Positions 7,923-15,532 of a stretch of 27,983 nucleotides of DNA are shown here, piece by piece. The translations under genes were made by a program, and so were the position numbers. Origin of the DNA: Pseudomonadota bacterium (GTDB lineage: Bacteria > Pseudomonadota > Alphaproteobacteria > ATCC43930 > CGMCC-115725). The notes under the pieces are model-generated. The model searched no databases, was not told the origin of the DNA, and saw nothing but the letters and a program-made list of their open reading frames with translations. The stretch is from contig JAJYIC010000003.1 in the NCBI GenBank assembly GCA_021790295.1, forward strand, positions 1-27,983, read 5' to 3'. The first letter of the stretch is position 1; every line of letters begins with the position of its first letter.

Positions 7923-8701
7923 TGAAAGGGTTCGAGGAACGCGAAAGCTCCGAACTCGTCGTTGCGCTCGAAGGTTATGAAGGACCGATCGAGACGCTCC
8001 TCGCGCTTGCGCGCGCAAAAAGGATCGACCTCTCTCAGATCTCGATCCTCGAGGTTGTCGATCAGTGCCTTCTGTTTATCGCCGCAGGGAAACAACTCGC
8101 TCTCGATCTTGCCGCCGATTATCTGGTGATGGCGGCCGTTCTCGCCTATTTGAAGTCTCTCATTTTGCTGCCGGAGGCCGAAAGCGGGGAGGAGCCCCCA
8201 GAAATCGACCCCGAAGAGGCGTTGCGGCGGCACCGGCTTTTGGAACTTCTCGAGGCGATGGGCCGCTTTCTCGAAGGGCGCCCGCAACTCGGCCGCGACG
8301 TCTTTTTGCGCGGCGCCCCGGAAGGGCTTCCAAGGCGCGATCTGCCGGCATTCGAACTCGGCCTTTTCGAGCTTTTGCGCGCTTACGGCGAAGGGCGAAG
8401 GCGCGAAGAAAATGCGGTGTTGCGCATCGAACGGCCGCCCTTTTACACGATCGAGGAGGCGCTTTTGCGCCTTTCCCGCCTGGTCGGCCGCCTATCCGAG
8501 TGGTGCCTGCTTTTCGACTTTGCGCCCGATCAAACGGAGGGCGAGGCGTACCGGCGCGCAGCGCTCGCAGCGACGCTTTCGGCAAGCCTCGAGCTTGCCC
8601 GACGCGGGCGCGTCGAACTTCGCCAGGAGCGGCCTTTTGGGCCCATTTATCTGCGCAGCGGCGCGCGGATTGCCGGCGAAAGGGGGGAGAGGAGCGTTTG
8701 A
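7919..8701 (+). CDS. scpA: Segregation and condensation protein A
   Basis: ScpA is the kleisin subunit that bridges SMC head domains together with ScpB in chromosome condensation. The 260-residue product shows the family N-terminus (LVVALEGYEGPIETLLALARAKRIDLSQISILEVVDQCLLFI), the acidic mid-linker and a C-terminal winged helix that would touch the Smc cap. Two start codons are possible because the sequence reads ATGATG at 7919-7924; the first gives the 4-nt overlap with the M50 gene seen at neighbouring junctions. It is followed with another 4-nt overlap by scpB. The smc gene is not in the window. Confidence 0.95.
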   Translation: MMKGFEERESSELVVALEGYEGPIETLLALARAKRIDLSQISILEVVDQCLLFIAAGKQLALDLAADYLVMAAVLAYLKSLILLPEAESGEEPPEIDPEEALRRHRLLELLEAMGRFLEGRPQLGRDVFLRGAPEGLPRRDLPAFELGLFELLRAYGEGRRREENAVLRIERPPFYTIEEALLRLSRLVGRLSEWCLLFDFAPDQTEGEAYRRAALAATLSASLELARRGRVELRQERPFGPIYLRSGARIAGERGERSV

Positions 8702-9291
8702 ACGAAAGGGGCGAGCGGCTGCGCCTCCTCGAGGCTCTGATCTTCGCCGCCGCAGAACCGGTCGGCGAAGAAATCCTCTCTTCGCGCCTCGATGAGGCGG
8801 GCGATCTTCCCGATCTTTTGCAGGAGCTCCGGGAGACCTACAAAGGGCGCGGAATGAACCTCGTGCGGCTTGCCGGAGGCTGGACCTTCCGCACCGCGCC
8901 CGATCTCGCGCAAAAGCTTTTTGTCGAACGCCGCCTTTTGCGCAAGCTGTCGCGCGCGGCGGTCGAAACCCTTGCCGTCATCGCCTATCACCAGCCGCTC
9001 ACTCGCGGCGAAATCGAGGAAATGCGCGGCGTCAGCCTTCATAAGGGAACGCTCGACCTGCTTATGGAGGCGGGCTGGGTGCGGCCGAAAGGCCGCCGTC
9101 AGAGCCCGGGCCGGCCTTTGCTTTGGGTGACGACGCCGGCCTTTCTTCTCCATTTCGGCCTCGACAGGATCGAGGATCTGCCGCGTCTCGAAGAGCTTTC
9201 CCTGCCGGCGGGCGAGCTGCGCCAAGCGCGTTTCGGGGGGCTGAGGGAAGCGAAGGCAAAACCCTTCCGCGGCGACGGCGAGGAGAGGTGA
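8698..9291 (+). CDS. scpB: Segregation and condensation protein B
   Basis: ScpB dimerises and binds ScpA to form the Smc-ScpAB condensin. The 197-residue product has the two winged-helix domains of the family: RLRLLEALIFAAAEPVGEEIL ... GGWTFRTAPDLA, then SRAAVETLAVIAYHQPLTRGEIEEMRGV and GRPLLWVTTPAFLLHFGLDRIEDLPRL. No ATG or GTG is suitable. The TTG at 8698 overlaps the scpA stop (TTGA) and is preceded by a purine-rich Shine-Dalgarno (GGGGGGAGAGGAG), so I take it as the start. The frame is open upstream, but that portion is inside scpA and unlike the family. Confidence 0.93.
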   Translation: MNERGERLRLLEALIFAAAEPVGEEILSSRLDEAGDLPDLLQELRETYKGRGMNLVRLAGGWTFRTAPDLAQKLFVERRLLRKLSRAAVETLAVIAYHQPLTRGEIEEMRGVSLHKGTLDLLMEAGWVRPKGRRQSPGRPLLWVTTPAFLLHFGLDRIEDLPRLEELSLPAGELRQARFGGLREAKAKPFRGDGEER

Positions 9292-9391
9292 AGGCGGGCG
9301 CGATTGCCGCTCCCCGCCAAACCTGACATGATTGCCTATATGAAGGGGCAGTCGGCAAAGGATGAAGCCGCCCTAAGGCGGCAAGAAGACG

Positions 9392-9919
9392 ATGTTTTTT
9401 GATTTCGGCTGGTCGGAGCTGATGCTGATCTCGGTCGTGGCGCTTGTCGTCATCGGCCCCAAAGACCTGCCGCGGGCGATGCGGGCGGTCGGTTTCTGGA
9501 TGCGCAAGGCTCGCAGCCTTTCGCAGGAGTTTCAGGGCCATGTCGACGACCTGATGCGCGAGTCCGAGCTCGAAGAGGTGCATCAAGACCTGAAAAAGGC
9601 GACGGAGATCGATCTCCAGGGGGAACTCGAACGGTCGATCGATCCCGAAGGCAGCCTGCGCGAGGGTCTCGCTTTCCCCGAGCTCGAAGCGCCCTCGCAA
9701 ACGACTCTCGAAGAACCGGCGCCCGCGGCCCTCGAAGAGCCCTCGCACGCGGCCCTCGAAGAAGCGTCGCAGAAGGCGCCGCAGAATCCGACGGCGACGG
9801 CGGAGGATCTCTTGCCGCCCCCGCCCGCCGAAAGCGCTCCGAGGGAAAACGCGGCGGCAACTGACGCCGCAAAGCCCCCTCTGCCTGGCGAAGGCGCAGC
9901 GGCGGCACCAAGGTCCTAG
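9392..9919 (+). CDS. tatB: Sec-independent protein translocase subunit TatB
   Basis: The N-terminus (FFDFGWSELMLISVVALVVIGPKDLPRAMRAVG) is one membrane helix followed by the GP...LP hinge and amphipathic helix of TatB, which forms the substrate-receptor complex with TatC. The Glu in the membrane segment (WSELM) and the VIGPKDLPRAMR run point to TatB rather than TatA. Total length is 175 residues, with a long variable tail containing four 8-residue repeats (see 9683-9778) and a Pro/Ala-rich end. The 100-nt gap to scpB contains no tatA, although tatA-tatB-tatC is the common order; TatA must be elsewhere or absent. The Shine-Dalgarno is weak (AAGAAG at 9383-9388). TatC starts 9 nt downstream. 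Confidence 0.93.
   Translation: MFFDFGWSELMLISVVALVVIGPKDLPRAMRAVGFWMRKARSLSQEFQGHVDDLMRESELEEVHQDLKKATEIDLQGELERSIDPEGSLREGLAFPELEAPSQTTLEEPAPAALEEPSHAALEEASQKAPQNPTATAEDLLPPPPAESAPRENAAATDAAKPPLPGEGAAAAPRS
9683..9778 (+). repeat. Four tandem 24-bp units inside tatB
   Basis: Four head-to-tail 24-bp units start with CTCGAAG at 9683, 9707, 9731 and 9755. They encode the octapeptides LEAPSQTT, LEEPAPAA, LEEPSHAA and LEEASQKA in the disordered TatB tail. Copies differ by several bases, so the array is not freshly amplified. Confidence 0.85.
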
Positions 9920-9928
9920 GAACGCGGC

Positions 9929-10762
9929 ATGGCCGAGGACAAGGAAGCCGAGCTCGAAGGCGGGCGTATGCCTCTCCTCGATCACCTGATCGAACTGCGC
10001 AAGCGTCTCATCTGGTCGATCGTCGCCGTCCTTATCGCCTTTATCGCCGCCTATCAGGTGAAAGAGCGGATCTTCGATTTTCTCGTCCATCCTCTGGCCG
10101 TGGCTCTCGGCGGCCAGCCCGGCCGCCATCTCATCTATACGGGCCTCACCGAGGCTTTTCTCACTTATGTCAAGGTCTCGTTCTGGGCGGGATTTTGCGT
10201 GGCCTTCCCGTTCATCGCCGTGCAGCTGTGGAAATTCGTCGCTCCGGGCCTTTACAAGAACGAGAAGCGCGCCTTCCTCCCTTATCTTCTCGCGACCCCG
10301 GTTCTGTTCCTTCTCGGCGCCGCTCTCGCCTATTACGTGGTGATGCCGCTTGCCTGGCATTTCTTTGTCAGCTTCGAAACCCCGGGCGGTCCCGGCACTT
10401 TGCCGATCGTCCTCGACGCGAGGGTGAGCCAATATCTCTCCCTGGTGATGACGCTGCTTCTCGCCTTCGGGGTCGCCTTTCAGATGCCGGTGCTCCTCAC
10501 CCTGATGGCGCGGGTCGGGCTGATCACCGCGGCGCAGCTTGCCTCCAAGCGCCGTTACGCGATCGTCGGCATGTTCATCCTCGCCGCCGTCCTGACGCCG
10601 CCCGATATCTTCAGCCAGACGAGCCTCGCCCTGCCTCTGATCGCCCTTTTCGAAGCCTCGATCGTCTCCTGCCGCATGGTCGAGAAAGCGCGCGCCCGCC
10701 GTGAAGCCGAAGAGGAGGCCGAACTTGCCGGCAAAGGGAAGCCGGCCCCAGGCGCCTCCTAG
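9929..10762 (+). CDS. tatC: Sec-independent protein translocase subunit TatC
   Basis: Six-helix core of the twin-arginine translocase, which recognises the RR signal peptide with TatB. The 277-residue product begins with the characteristic MPLLDHLIELRKRLIWSIVAVLIAF (residues about 14-38), then shows FWAGFCVAFPFIAVQLWKFVAPGLYKNEKRAFLPYL, the most conserved TatC stretch with the cytosolic loop after helix 2, and the late GMFILAAVLTPPDIFSQ segment. The C-terminus is charged and cytoplasmic. The ATG follows AGGAACGC nine bases after tatB. Everything needed for receptor function is present; only TatA is missing locally. Confidence 0.97.
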   Translation: MAEDKEAELEGGRMPLLDHLIELRKRLIWSIVAVLIAFIAAYQVKERIFDFLVHPLAVALGGQPGRHLIYTGLTEAFLTYVKVSFWAGFCVAFPFIAVQLWKFVAPGLYKNEKRAFLPYLLATPVLFLLGAALAYYVVMPLAWHFFVSFETPGGPGTLPIVLDARVSQYLSLVMTLLLAFGVAFQMPVLLTLMARVGLITAAQLASKRRYAIVGMFILAAVLTPPDIFSQTSLALPLIALFEASIVSCRMVEKARARREAEEEAELAGKGKPAPGAS

Positions 10763-10807
10763 AAAAGGCGGCCCGGCGCGGCTCGACAGGGATAAAGCGG
10801 CAAAGCC

Positions 10808-12076
10808 ATGTTTGAACTTCGATGGATCCGCGACAACGGGGAAGAATTCGACCGCGGGTTAAGGCGCCGCGGCCTCAAAGCGTTGAGCGCGGAGATCCTC
10901 GCGCTCGATCGCGAGTGGCGGGCGGCGCAGACGCGGCTCGAAGAGACCCGGGCGCGGCAGAAACGCCTCGCCAAAGAGATCGGCGCCGCGCGCAAAAGCG
11001 GGGAGGCGATCGCAGGGTTGCAGGCAGAAGGCGCAGAGGCGAAGGAAGAAGAGTCTGCGGCCGAAGCGGAAGCGCAGCGCATCAAAGCCGCGATCGATGA
11101 GATCCTTTGGGGAGTTCCGAACCTTCCCGCCGAAGACGTGCCCGAAGGCGCCGACGAAAGCGCGAACCGGGTCCTGCGCCGCTATGGCGAACCCGCGGCG
11201 TTCGATTTTCCCCCAGAGAGCCACGAACGCATCGGCGAACGCTTGGGGCTGATGGATTTTGCGCGCGCCGCAAGACTTTCCGGCTCCCGTTTCGTCGTCC
11301 TCAAAGGCGCTCTCGCGCGGCTCGAACGGGCGCTTTCGGCGTTCATGCTCGATTTGCACACGCGCGAATTCGGCTATCTCGAAATTTCGCCTCCTCTTCT
11401 CGTGCGCGACGAGGCCGCCTTCGGCACCGGGCAGTTACCGAAATTCGGCGAGGATCTTTTCCGCACGACGGGCGGCCATTATTTGATCCCGACCGCAGAG
11501 GTCCCTTTGACCAACCTCGTCGCCGGCGAGATCCTCGAAGAAAGCGCCTTGCCTTTGCGTTTTGTCGCTTCGACCCCCTGCTTCCGCTCGGAGGCCGGGG
11601 CGGCGGGGCGCGATACCCGCGGCATGATCCGCCAGCATCAGTTCTTGAAGGTCGAGCTGGTCTCGATCACGCGGCCCGAAGATTCGGAGGCGGAGCACGA
11701 ACGCATGACGGCCTGCGCCGAAGAGGTCCTGAAACGCCTCGAACTTCCTTATCGGGTGGTCGTTCTCTCCACCGGCGACATGGGTTTTGCCGCCAAGAAA
11801 ACCTACGACATCGAGGTTTGGTTGCCCTCTCAAGGGAGCTATCGCGAGATCTCGAGCTGCTCCGATTGCGGGCCGTTTCAGGCCTTGCGCATGAAAGCGC
11901 GCTATCGCCTCGAAGGCGGCAAAGGGACGCGTCCTGTGCACACCCTCAACGGCTCCGGGCTGGCAATCGGGCGCACCCTTATCGCCATCCTCGAAAACTT
12001 CCAGCGCCGCGACGGCGGCCTCGCCCTTCCGCAAGCCTTGCGGCCTTATCTCGGAGGGATGGAAGAGATCGCGTGA
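10808..12076 (+). CDS. serS: Seryl-tRNA synthetase
   Basis: Class II synthetase charging serine onto tRNA-Ser (and tRNA-Sec where present); 422 residues, the usual size. The N-terminal long antiparallel coiled coil that grips the tRNA variable arm is evident (about residues 28-100, rich in Ala/Glu/Arg/Lys). The catalytic core has motif 2 as PCFRSEAGAAGRDTRGMIRQHQF and motif 3 as NGSGLAIGRTLIAILENFQ; the TAEVPLTN serine-binding loop is intact. The ATG has only a distant AGGGA. Its stop overlaps the GTG start of pcm by 4 nt. The alphaproteobacterial neighbour surE, often found between serS and pcm, is absent here. Confidence 0.98.
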   Translation: MFELRWIRDNGEEFDRGLRRRGLKALSAEILALDREWRAAQTRLEETRARQKRLAKEIGAARKSGEAIAGLQAEGAEAKEEESAAEAEAQRIKAAIDEILWGVPNLPAEDVPEGADESANRVLRRYGEPAAFDFPPESHERIGERLGLMDFARAARLSGSRFVVLKGALARLERALSAFMLDLHTREFGYLEISPPLLVRDEAAFGTGQLPKFGEDLFRTTGGHYLIPTAEVPLTNLVAGEILEESALPLRFVASTPCFRSEAGAAGRDTRGMIRQHQFLKVELVSITRPEDSEAEHERMTACAEEVLKRLELPYRVVVLSTGDMGFAAKKTYDIEVWLPSQGSYREISSCSDCGPFQALRMKARYRLEGGKGTRPVHTLNGSGLAIGRTLIAILENFQRRDGGLALPQALRPYLGGMEEIA

Positions 12077-12735
12077 AAGAAGGCGAAAGCGCCCTCATCG
12101 CCAAAAAGCTGCGGCTTCTGATGGAGCTGAGGGGCGCCGGGATTGGCGATACGCGCGTCCTCGCAGCGATCGAAAAGACGCCGCGCGAAATTTTCGTTCC
12201 TCCCTCTTTCCGCGACCGCGCTTACGAGAACGTGGCCTTGCCCATAGGCCAGGGACAAACGGTCAGCCAGCCTTTCATCGTCGCCTTGATGACCGAAAAG
12301 CTCGATCTCGGCGAGCGCCACAATGTCTTCGAGATCGGCACCGGCTCGGGTTACCAGACGGCGGTTCTGGCGCGCCTTGCCCGCCGCGTCTTTACCATGG
12401 AGCGCCATCGCGCGCTCTTGCGGGAGGCCGAAAAGCGTTTCGCCGAGTTGCGGCTCAGCAATATCGTCGCCCGCCTTGGCGACGGAACAAAAGGCTGGCG
12501 CGAGCAGCCGCCTTTCGACCGCATCCTCGTCACCGCCGCGGCCCGCGGCATACCCGAGGCGCTCAAGGAGGGGCTCGCTCCGGGCGGCATCCTTGTCGTC
12601 CCGGTCGGCAAAGAACGCCGCGACCAGAGGTTGATGCGCATAACCCGGAACGCGCAAGGGTTTGTCGCAGAAGATCTGGGGCCGGTGCATTTCGTTCCGC
12701 TTGTCGCCGGCCCGCCGCGTCCGGGCGGCCCGTGA
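12073..12735 (+). CDS. pcm: Protein-L-isoaspartate O-methyltransferase
   Basis: Repairs age-damaged proteins by methylating L-isoaspartyl residues with S-adenosylmethionine. The 220-residue product has PREIFVPPSFRDRAYENVALPIGQGQTVSQPFIVALM (residues about 37-73), where the GQGQT-S-P block is the isoaspartyl-substrate signature. It is followed by the SAM-binding motif VFEIGTGSGYQTAVLA (about 86-101) and a later FDRILVTAAARGIPEALKEGL. The GTG at 12073 (VKEGESALIAKKLRLLM) overlaps the serS stop; the frame is open upstream, but that lies within serS. The last residues (GPPRPGGP) are a short flexible tail. Confidence 0.96.
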   Translation: MKEGESALIAKKLRLLMELRGAGIGDTRVLAAIEKTPREIFVPPSFRDRAYENVALPIGQGQTVSQPFIVALMTEKLDLGERHNVFEIGTGSGYQTAVLARLARRVFTMERHRALLREAEKRFAELRLSNIVARLGDGTKGWREQPPFDRILVTAAARGIPEALKEGLAPGGILVVPVGKERRDQRLMRITRNAQGFVAEDLGPVHFVPLVAGPPRPGGP

Positions 12736-12847
12736 TCGCGAAAGCTCCCGATTCTGCCTCAAAGGGCCAGCGAAAAGCCCGCATCGAGCGGCGGCAAAGC
12801 GCGGCCGCGATCGCGGCAGGGCCGCCAGGTTTCTGCGAAGATTCCCT

Positions 12848-12853
12848 TATAAT
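12848..12853 (+). promoter_or_regulatory. Possible -10 box (TATAAT) upstream of the NlpD-like gene
   Basis: A perfect TATAAT stands out in this otherwise GC-rich 280-nt gap between pcm and the lipoprotein gene. There is no convincing -35 at 16-18 nt (the bases there read CCAGGT), so this is a weak promoter call. The gap also holds a perfect 14-bp palindrome at 12804-12817 centred on GCGATCGC, and the leader hairpin near the next gene. I see no coding sequence in it. Confidence 0.3.
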
Positions 12854-12980
12854 CCGATAGTTAGGGATCGATCTTCGGCGCCGCGGGCGGCCTCTGCGCC
12901 TCTTTCAGCGCGCTTCTTTTTGCGGGCCTGCTAGGATGAGCGTGAAGAGTGGCCTATCCCGGTTTCTGGGGGTGGCGAGG

Positions 12981-13015
12981 CCTTTGCATGTCGGGGGACG
13001 TGCAAAGGGGGGAAG
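12981..13015 (+). promoter_or_regulatory. Leader hairpin overlapping the Shine-Dalgarno of the NlpD-like gene
   Basis: CCTTTGCATGTC at 12981-12992 pairs with GACGTGCAAAGG at 12997-13008 around a GGGG loop: twelve pairs with a single T/G wobble. The 3' arm ends 7 nt before the ATG at 13016 and runs into the purine tract AAAGGGGGGAAG that serves as ribosome binding site, so folding would take up part of it. This could be an RNA switch for translation or a protein-binding operator. The structure is seen; the regulation is inferred. Confidence 0.5.
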
Positions 13016-14023
13016 ATGGGAAAGCACGGTCTTTTCGGTTGCGGCGCGGGCGCGTTTTTGGCGGGCCTTTCGCTACTTTTGCCTCTTGCGGGTTGCGGAT
13101 CGAGAGCGGGAGGGCCGGCCCCGCTGGTGGTGGGCGCCTCACCCTGGCCGGGCGCCGCGCCCTCGTCGGGGGCAAGGGCGCCTCTTGCCCCGCGCCATCA
13201 GAGGAGAGAGGTGAGGGTCGCGCCGGGCGACACCCTTTTGGGCCTCGCCCGCGCTTATGGCGTTTCGGCGCGCGCTCTCATCGCCGCGAACCGTTTAGAG
13301 CCGCCTTATCTTCTGGAGGCGGGTTCGCTCCTCAGGATCCCTCGCCGCGGGGAAGAGGAAAATGCGCCCCTAGCCCTCGCTTCTCTGCCGCCGCCCAAAC
13401 CGGCGCCCTCTTTCGGGGCGGAGCCGCGCCGCGCGGCGCCCGCGCCGCTCCCCGCTCCTGCGGAGGCCGCTCGCCCGGCGCCGCCGCCGCCCAAGGCCGA
13501 ACCCGCAACGACGCCGGCAAAGCCGCGCCAGACGCCGGTTGCGGCGCCCCTTTCGCCGCCCCCGGCAAAAACGGCGGCGCTCGCCCGGGCACCGGCAAAA
13601 GGACCGGCAGGCAATTTCTCCTGGCCTCTGCGCGGGCGCGTCATCGCCGGTTTCGGCCCCGGTCCGCACGGGACCCGCAACGAAGGGATCAATATCGCCG
13701 CCCCGCGCGGCGCCCCGGTCGAGGCCACCGCCGGCGGCACCGTCGTCTATACCGGGAACGAGTTGCGCGGTTATGGAAACCTGGTCCTGATCAAACACAA
13801 AGCGGGGTGGATCTCGGCCTACGCGCATCTCGACGTGATCCTCGTCAAGCGCGGAGAGAGGGTGTCCCGCGGGCAGGTCATCGCCCGCGTCGGCGCGACC
13901 GGAAGCGTCGGCGCGCCGCAGCTTCATTTCGAGCTTCGCCGCGCCGACCGCGCGGTCGATCCGATGAAATTCCTGGCGCCGCTTTCGACCGCAGCGACCC
14001 CCGCGCGCCCTCGGCGCGGGTAA
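13016..14023 (+). CDS. NlpD/LppB-like lipoprotein: LysM plus degenerate LytM (M23) domain
   Basis: A 335-residue cell-envelope protein. A lipoprotein signal ends in LAGC with Cys27 as the lipidation site; a LysM peptidoglycan-binding domain spans about 64-109 (VRVAPGDTLLGLARAYGVSARAL); a Pro/Ala-rich linker follows; an M23/LytM domain covers about 200-330 (SWPLRGRVIAGFGPGPHGTRN ... VDPMKFLAP). Zinc ligands of true LytM enzymes look replaced: the HxxxD motif reads NEGIN and the HxH motif reads QLHFE. That pattern is known from NlpD/EnvC-type proteins, which activate cell-wall amidases at division instead of cutting themselves. The gene follows pcm after a 280-nt gap and converges with the ATPase gene 12 nt away. 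The start at 13016 has the strong GGGGGGAAG site. Confidence 0.92.
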   Translation: MGKHGLFGCGAGAFLAGLSLLLPLAGCGSRAGGPAPLVVGASPWPGAAPSSGARAPLAPRHQRREVRVAPGDTLLGLARAYGVSARALIAANRLEPPYLLEAGSLLRIPRRGEEENAPLALASLPPPKPAPSFGAEPRRAAPAPLPAPAEAARPAPPPPKAEPATTPAKPRQTPVAAPLSPPPAKTAALARAPAKGPAGNFSWPLRGRVIAGFGPGPHGTRNEGINIAAPRGAPVEATAGGTVVYTGNELRGYGNLVLIKHKAGWISAYAHLDVILVKRGERVSRGQVIARVGATGSVGAPQLHFELRRADRAVDPMKFLAPLSTAATPARPRRG

Positions 14024-14035
14024 TCGCGCAGCCGA

Positions 14036-14893
14036 TCAGAGAAGAGGCTTGCCGAGCCTGCCGGCGAGATCCTGGATGAATTGCCAGGCGACCCGCCCCG
14101 AACGCGAACCGCGGGTGATCGACCATTCATTGGCCGAGGAAAGAAGGGCGTCGGCACCAAGATCGAGCCCGAAATGGGCGGCGTAGCCTTTGACGATCGC
14201 GTGATAGGTTTCCTGATCGATGGCGTGAAAACCGAGCCAAAGACCGAAGCGGTCGGAAAGCGAAACCTTTTCTTCGACCGCTTCGCCCGGATTGATCGCG
14301 CTCGCGCGCTCGTTTTCGATCATCTCCCGGGGCATCAGATGGCGGCGGTTCGATGTGGCGTAAAAAAGGACGTTGCGCGGCCTTCCCTCGATGCCGCCTT
14401 CGAGGGCTCCTTTGAGCGATTTGTAGCTGGTGTTTTCGGCTTCGAATGAAAGATCGTCGCAGAAGAGGAGACACCGCCTCTTCTCGCGGCGCAAACGCGA
14501 GAGAAGGCGCGGCAGGCTCGGCAGGTCCTCGCGGTGGATCTCGACGAGGGCGAGAGAGCGCTCCTTCCTGTCGTTGACCGCGGCGTGGACCGCCTTGACG
14601 AGGGCGCTTTTGCCGGTGCCGCGGGCGCCCCATAGAAGCGCGTTGTTGGCGGGAAGCCCTGAGGCGAACCTCGATGTATTGTCGAAAAGGATGTCGCGCA
14701 CGCGGTCGATCCCGCGCAAAAGGCCGAGAGGAACCCGGTTGACCTCGGCGACGGGCTCGAGGCGTTCGCTTTCGGCGTGCCACAGAAAGGCGTCGGCGAC
14801 GCCGAGATCGAGGGTTGCGGCCGGGCTCGGAGCGAGGCGTTCGAGAGCCTCGGCGATGCGGTGCAAAAGAGGGACAAGGTCGCGTTCGCTCAT
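14036..14893 (-). CDS. AAA+ ATPase of the DUF815 family
   Basis: The 285-residue protein has a Walker A motif GARGTGKS at residues 89-96 and a Walker B-like CLLFCDDLSFE, then a sensor-like VLFYATSNRRHLMP and a C-terminal lid. This layout matches the widespread DUF815 P-loop family, which is uncharacterised apart from its ATPase fold. The segment VEEKVSLSDRFGLWLGFHAIDQETY is another family hallmark. The ATG at 14893-14891 opens a divergent spacer (14894-15086) shared with yajC; no strong promoter is visible there. Its position beside yajC-secDF and nlpD is frequent in alphaproteobacteria, but the link is unexplained. Confidence 0.92.
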   Translation of the reverse strand: MSERDLVPLLHRIAEALERLAPSPAATLDLGVADAFLWHAESERLEPVAEVNRVPLGLLRGIDRVRDILFDNTSRFASGLPANNALLWGARGTGKSALVKAVHAAVNDRKERSLALVEIHREDLPSLPRLLSRLRREKRRCLLFCDDLSFEAENTSYKSLKGALEGGIEGRPRNVLFYATSNRRHLMPREMIENERASAINPGEAVEEKVSLSDRFGLWLGFHAIDQETYHAIVKGYAAHFGLDLGADALLSSANEWSITRGSRSGRVAWQFIQDLAGRLGKPLL

Positions 14894-15086
14894 GGGAGGC
14901 TCTAAGGAAATGAGGCGCGGACCCTACCATGTGGAGCGTCGGCGCGGAAACGGGCGATCTCGCCGCCCCCGGAGAGCGCCATTGCTCTTTCTCTTGTCAT
15001 CGCGTAGGAATTCGCGGGTGGTCGAGCCCGCCTTGCCGCCGGCAAAGGCCGCCTCAAGGACAATCGACGCGCGAGATCGAGGCGCG

Positions 15087-15515
15087 ATGCCGATGCTGAT
15101 AGCCCCCGCCTTCGCCCAAGGAACGAGCCTTCTCGGCAGCCAGAGCGTGATGCTGCAGATGCTGCCGCTCGTTCTCATCTTCGTCGTATTCTATTTCCTT
15201 CTGATCCGGCCTCAGCAGAAAAAGGCGAAAGACCACAAGACGATGCTCGAATCGTTGCGGCGCGGCGACCGGGTGGTCACGGGCGGCGGCATCATCGGCA
15301 CCGTCTCCCGGGTGGTGAGCGCCGAAGAGGTGCAGATCGACATCGCCGAGAATGTCCGGATTCGCGTCATGCGCAACACCATCGCGAGCGTCGTGGCGAA
15401 ACCCGAACCGGCCTCGCGCGAGCCGGCCAAGGACCGCGGCGAAGCGGCAAATGACCGGAGCGAGCCGGCAAAACGCGAGGGCGCAAGCGCCCGCCGCGAG
15501 GCCGACAAGGTCTGA
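15087..15515 (+). CDS. yajC: Preprotein translocase subunit YajC
   Basis: Small single-span subunit that associates with SecDF and supports Sec-dependent export. The 142-residue product contains the membrane helix MLQMLPLVLIFVVFYFLLI (about residues 20-38) followed by RPQQKKAKDHKTMLESLRRGDRVVTGGGIIGTV, the family signature. Compared with the usual 85-110 residues, it has an extended charged tail (from about 110) with EPAK repeats. I start at ATG 15087 (MPMLIAPAFAQGTSLLG); a second ATG at 15093 is equally possible. It heads a plus-strand group with secD and secF, so the promoter should lie in 14894-15086. Confidence 0.95.
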   Translation: MPMLIAPAFAQGTSLLGSQSVMLQMLPLVLIFVVFYFLLIRPQQKKAKDHKTMLESLRRGDRVVTGGGIIGTVSRVVSAEEVQIDIAENVRIRVMRNTIASVVAKPEPASREPAKDRGEAANDRSEPAKREGASARREADKV

Positions 15516-15532
15516 GCCCGGGTTCCCTTCTG

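Noticed and set aside
9367..9382. GCCGCC/GGCGGC hairpin with CTAA loop just before tatB
   Set aside because: Six pairs with no T-run and close to the start codon; common by chance in GC-rich DNA and not clearly a terminator.
9328..9402. 24-codon frame overlapping the tatB start (MIAYMKGQSAKDE...)
   Set aside because: It could couple to tatB, but it has no Shine-Dalgarno and is short enough to be chance.
12804..12817. Perfect 14-bp palindrome GCCGCGATCGCGGC in the pcm-nlpD gap
   Set aside because: No T-run and only one copy noticed; GC-rich palindromes of this length are not rare here. Kept only as context for the possible promoter.
14982..15010. Possible yajC promoter (TTGCTC, 17 nt, TAGGAA)
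   Set aside because: Only about half the consensus positions of the -10 match; too weak to list as a feature.
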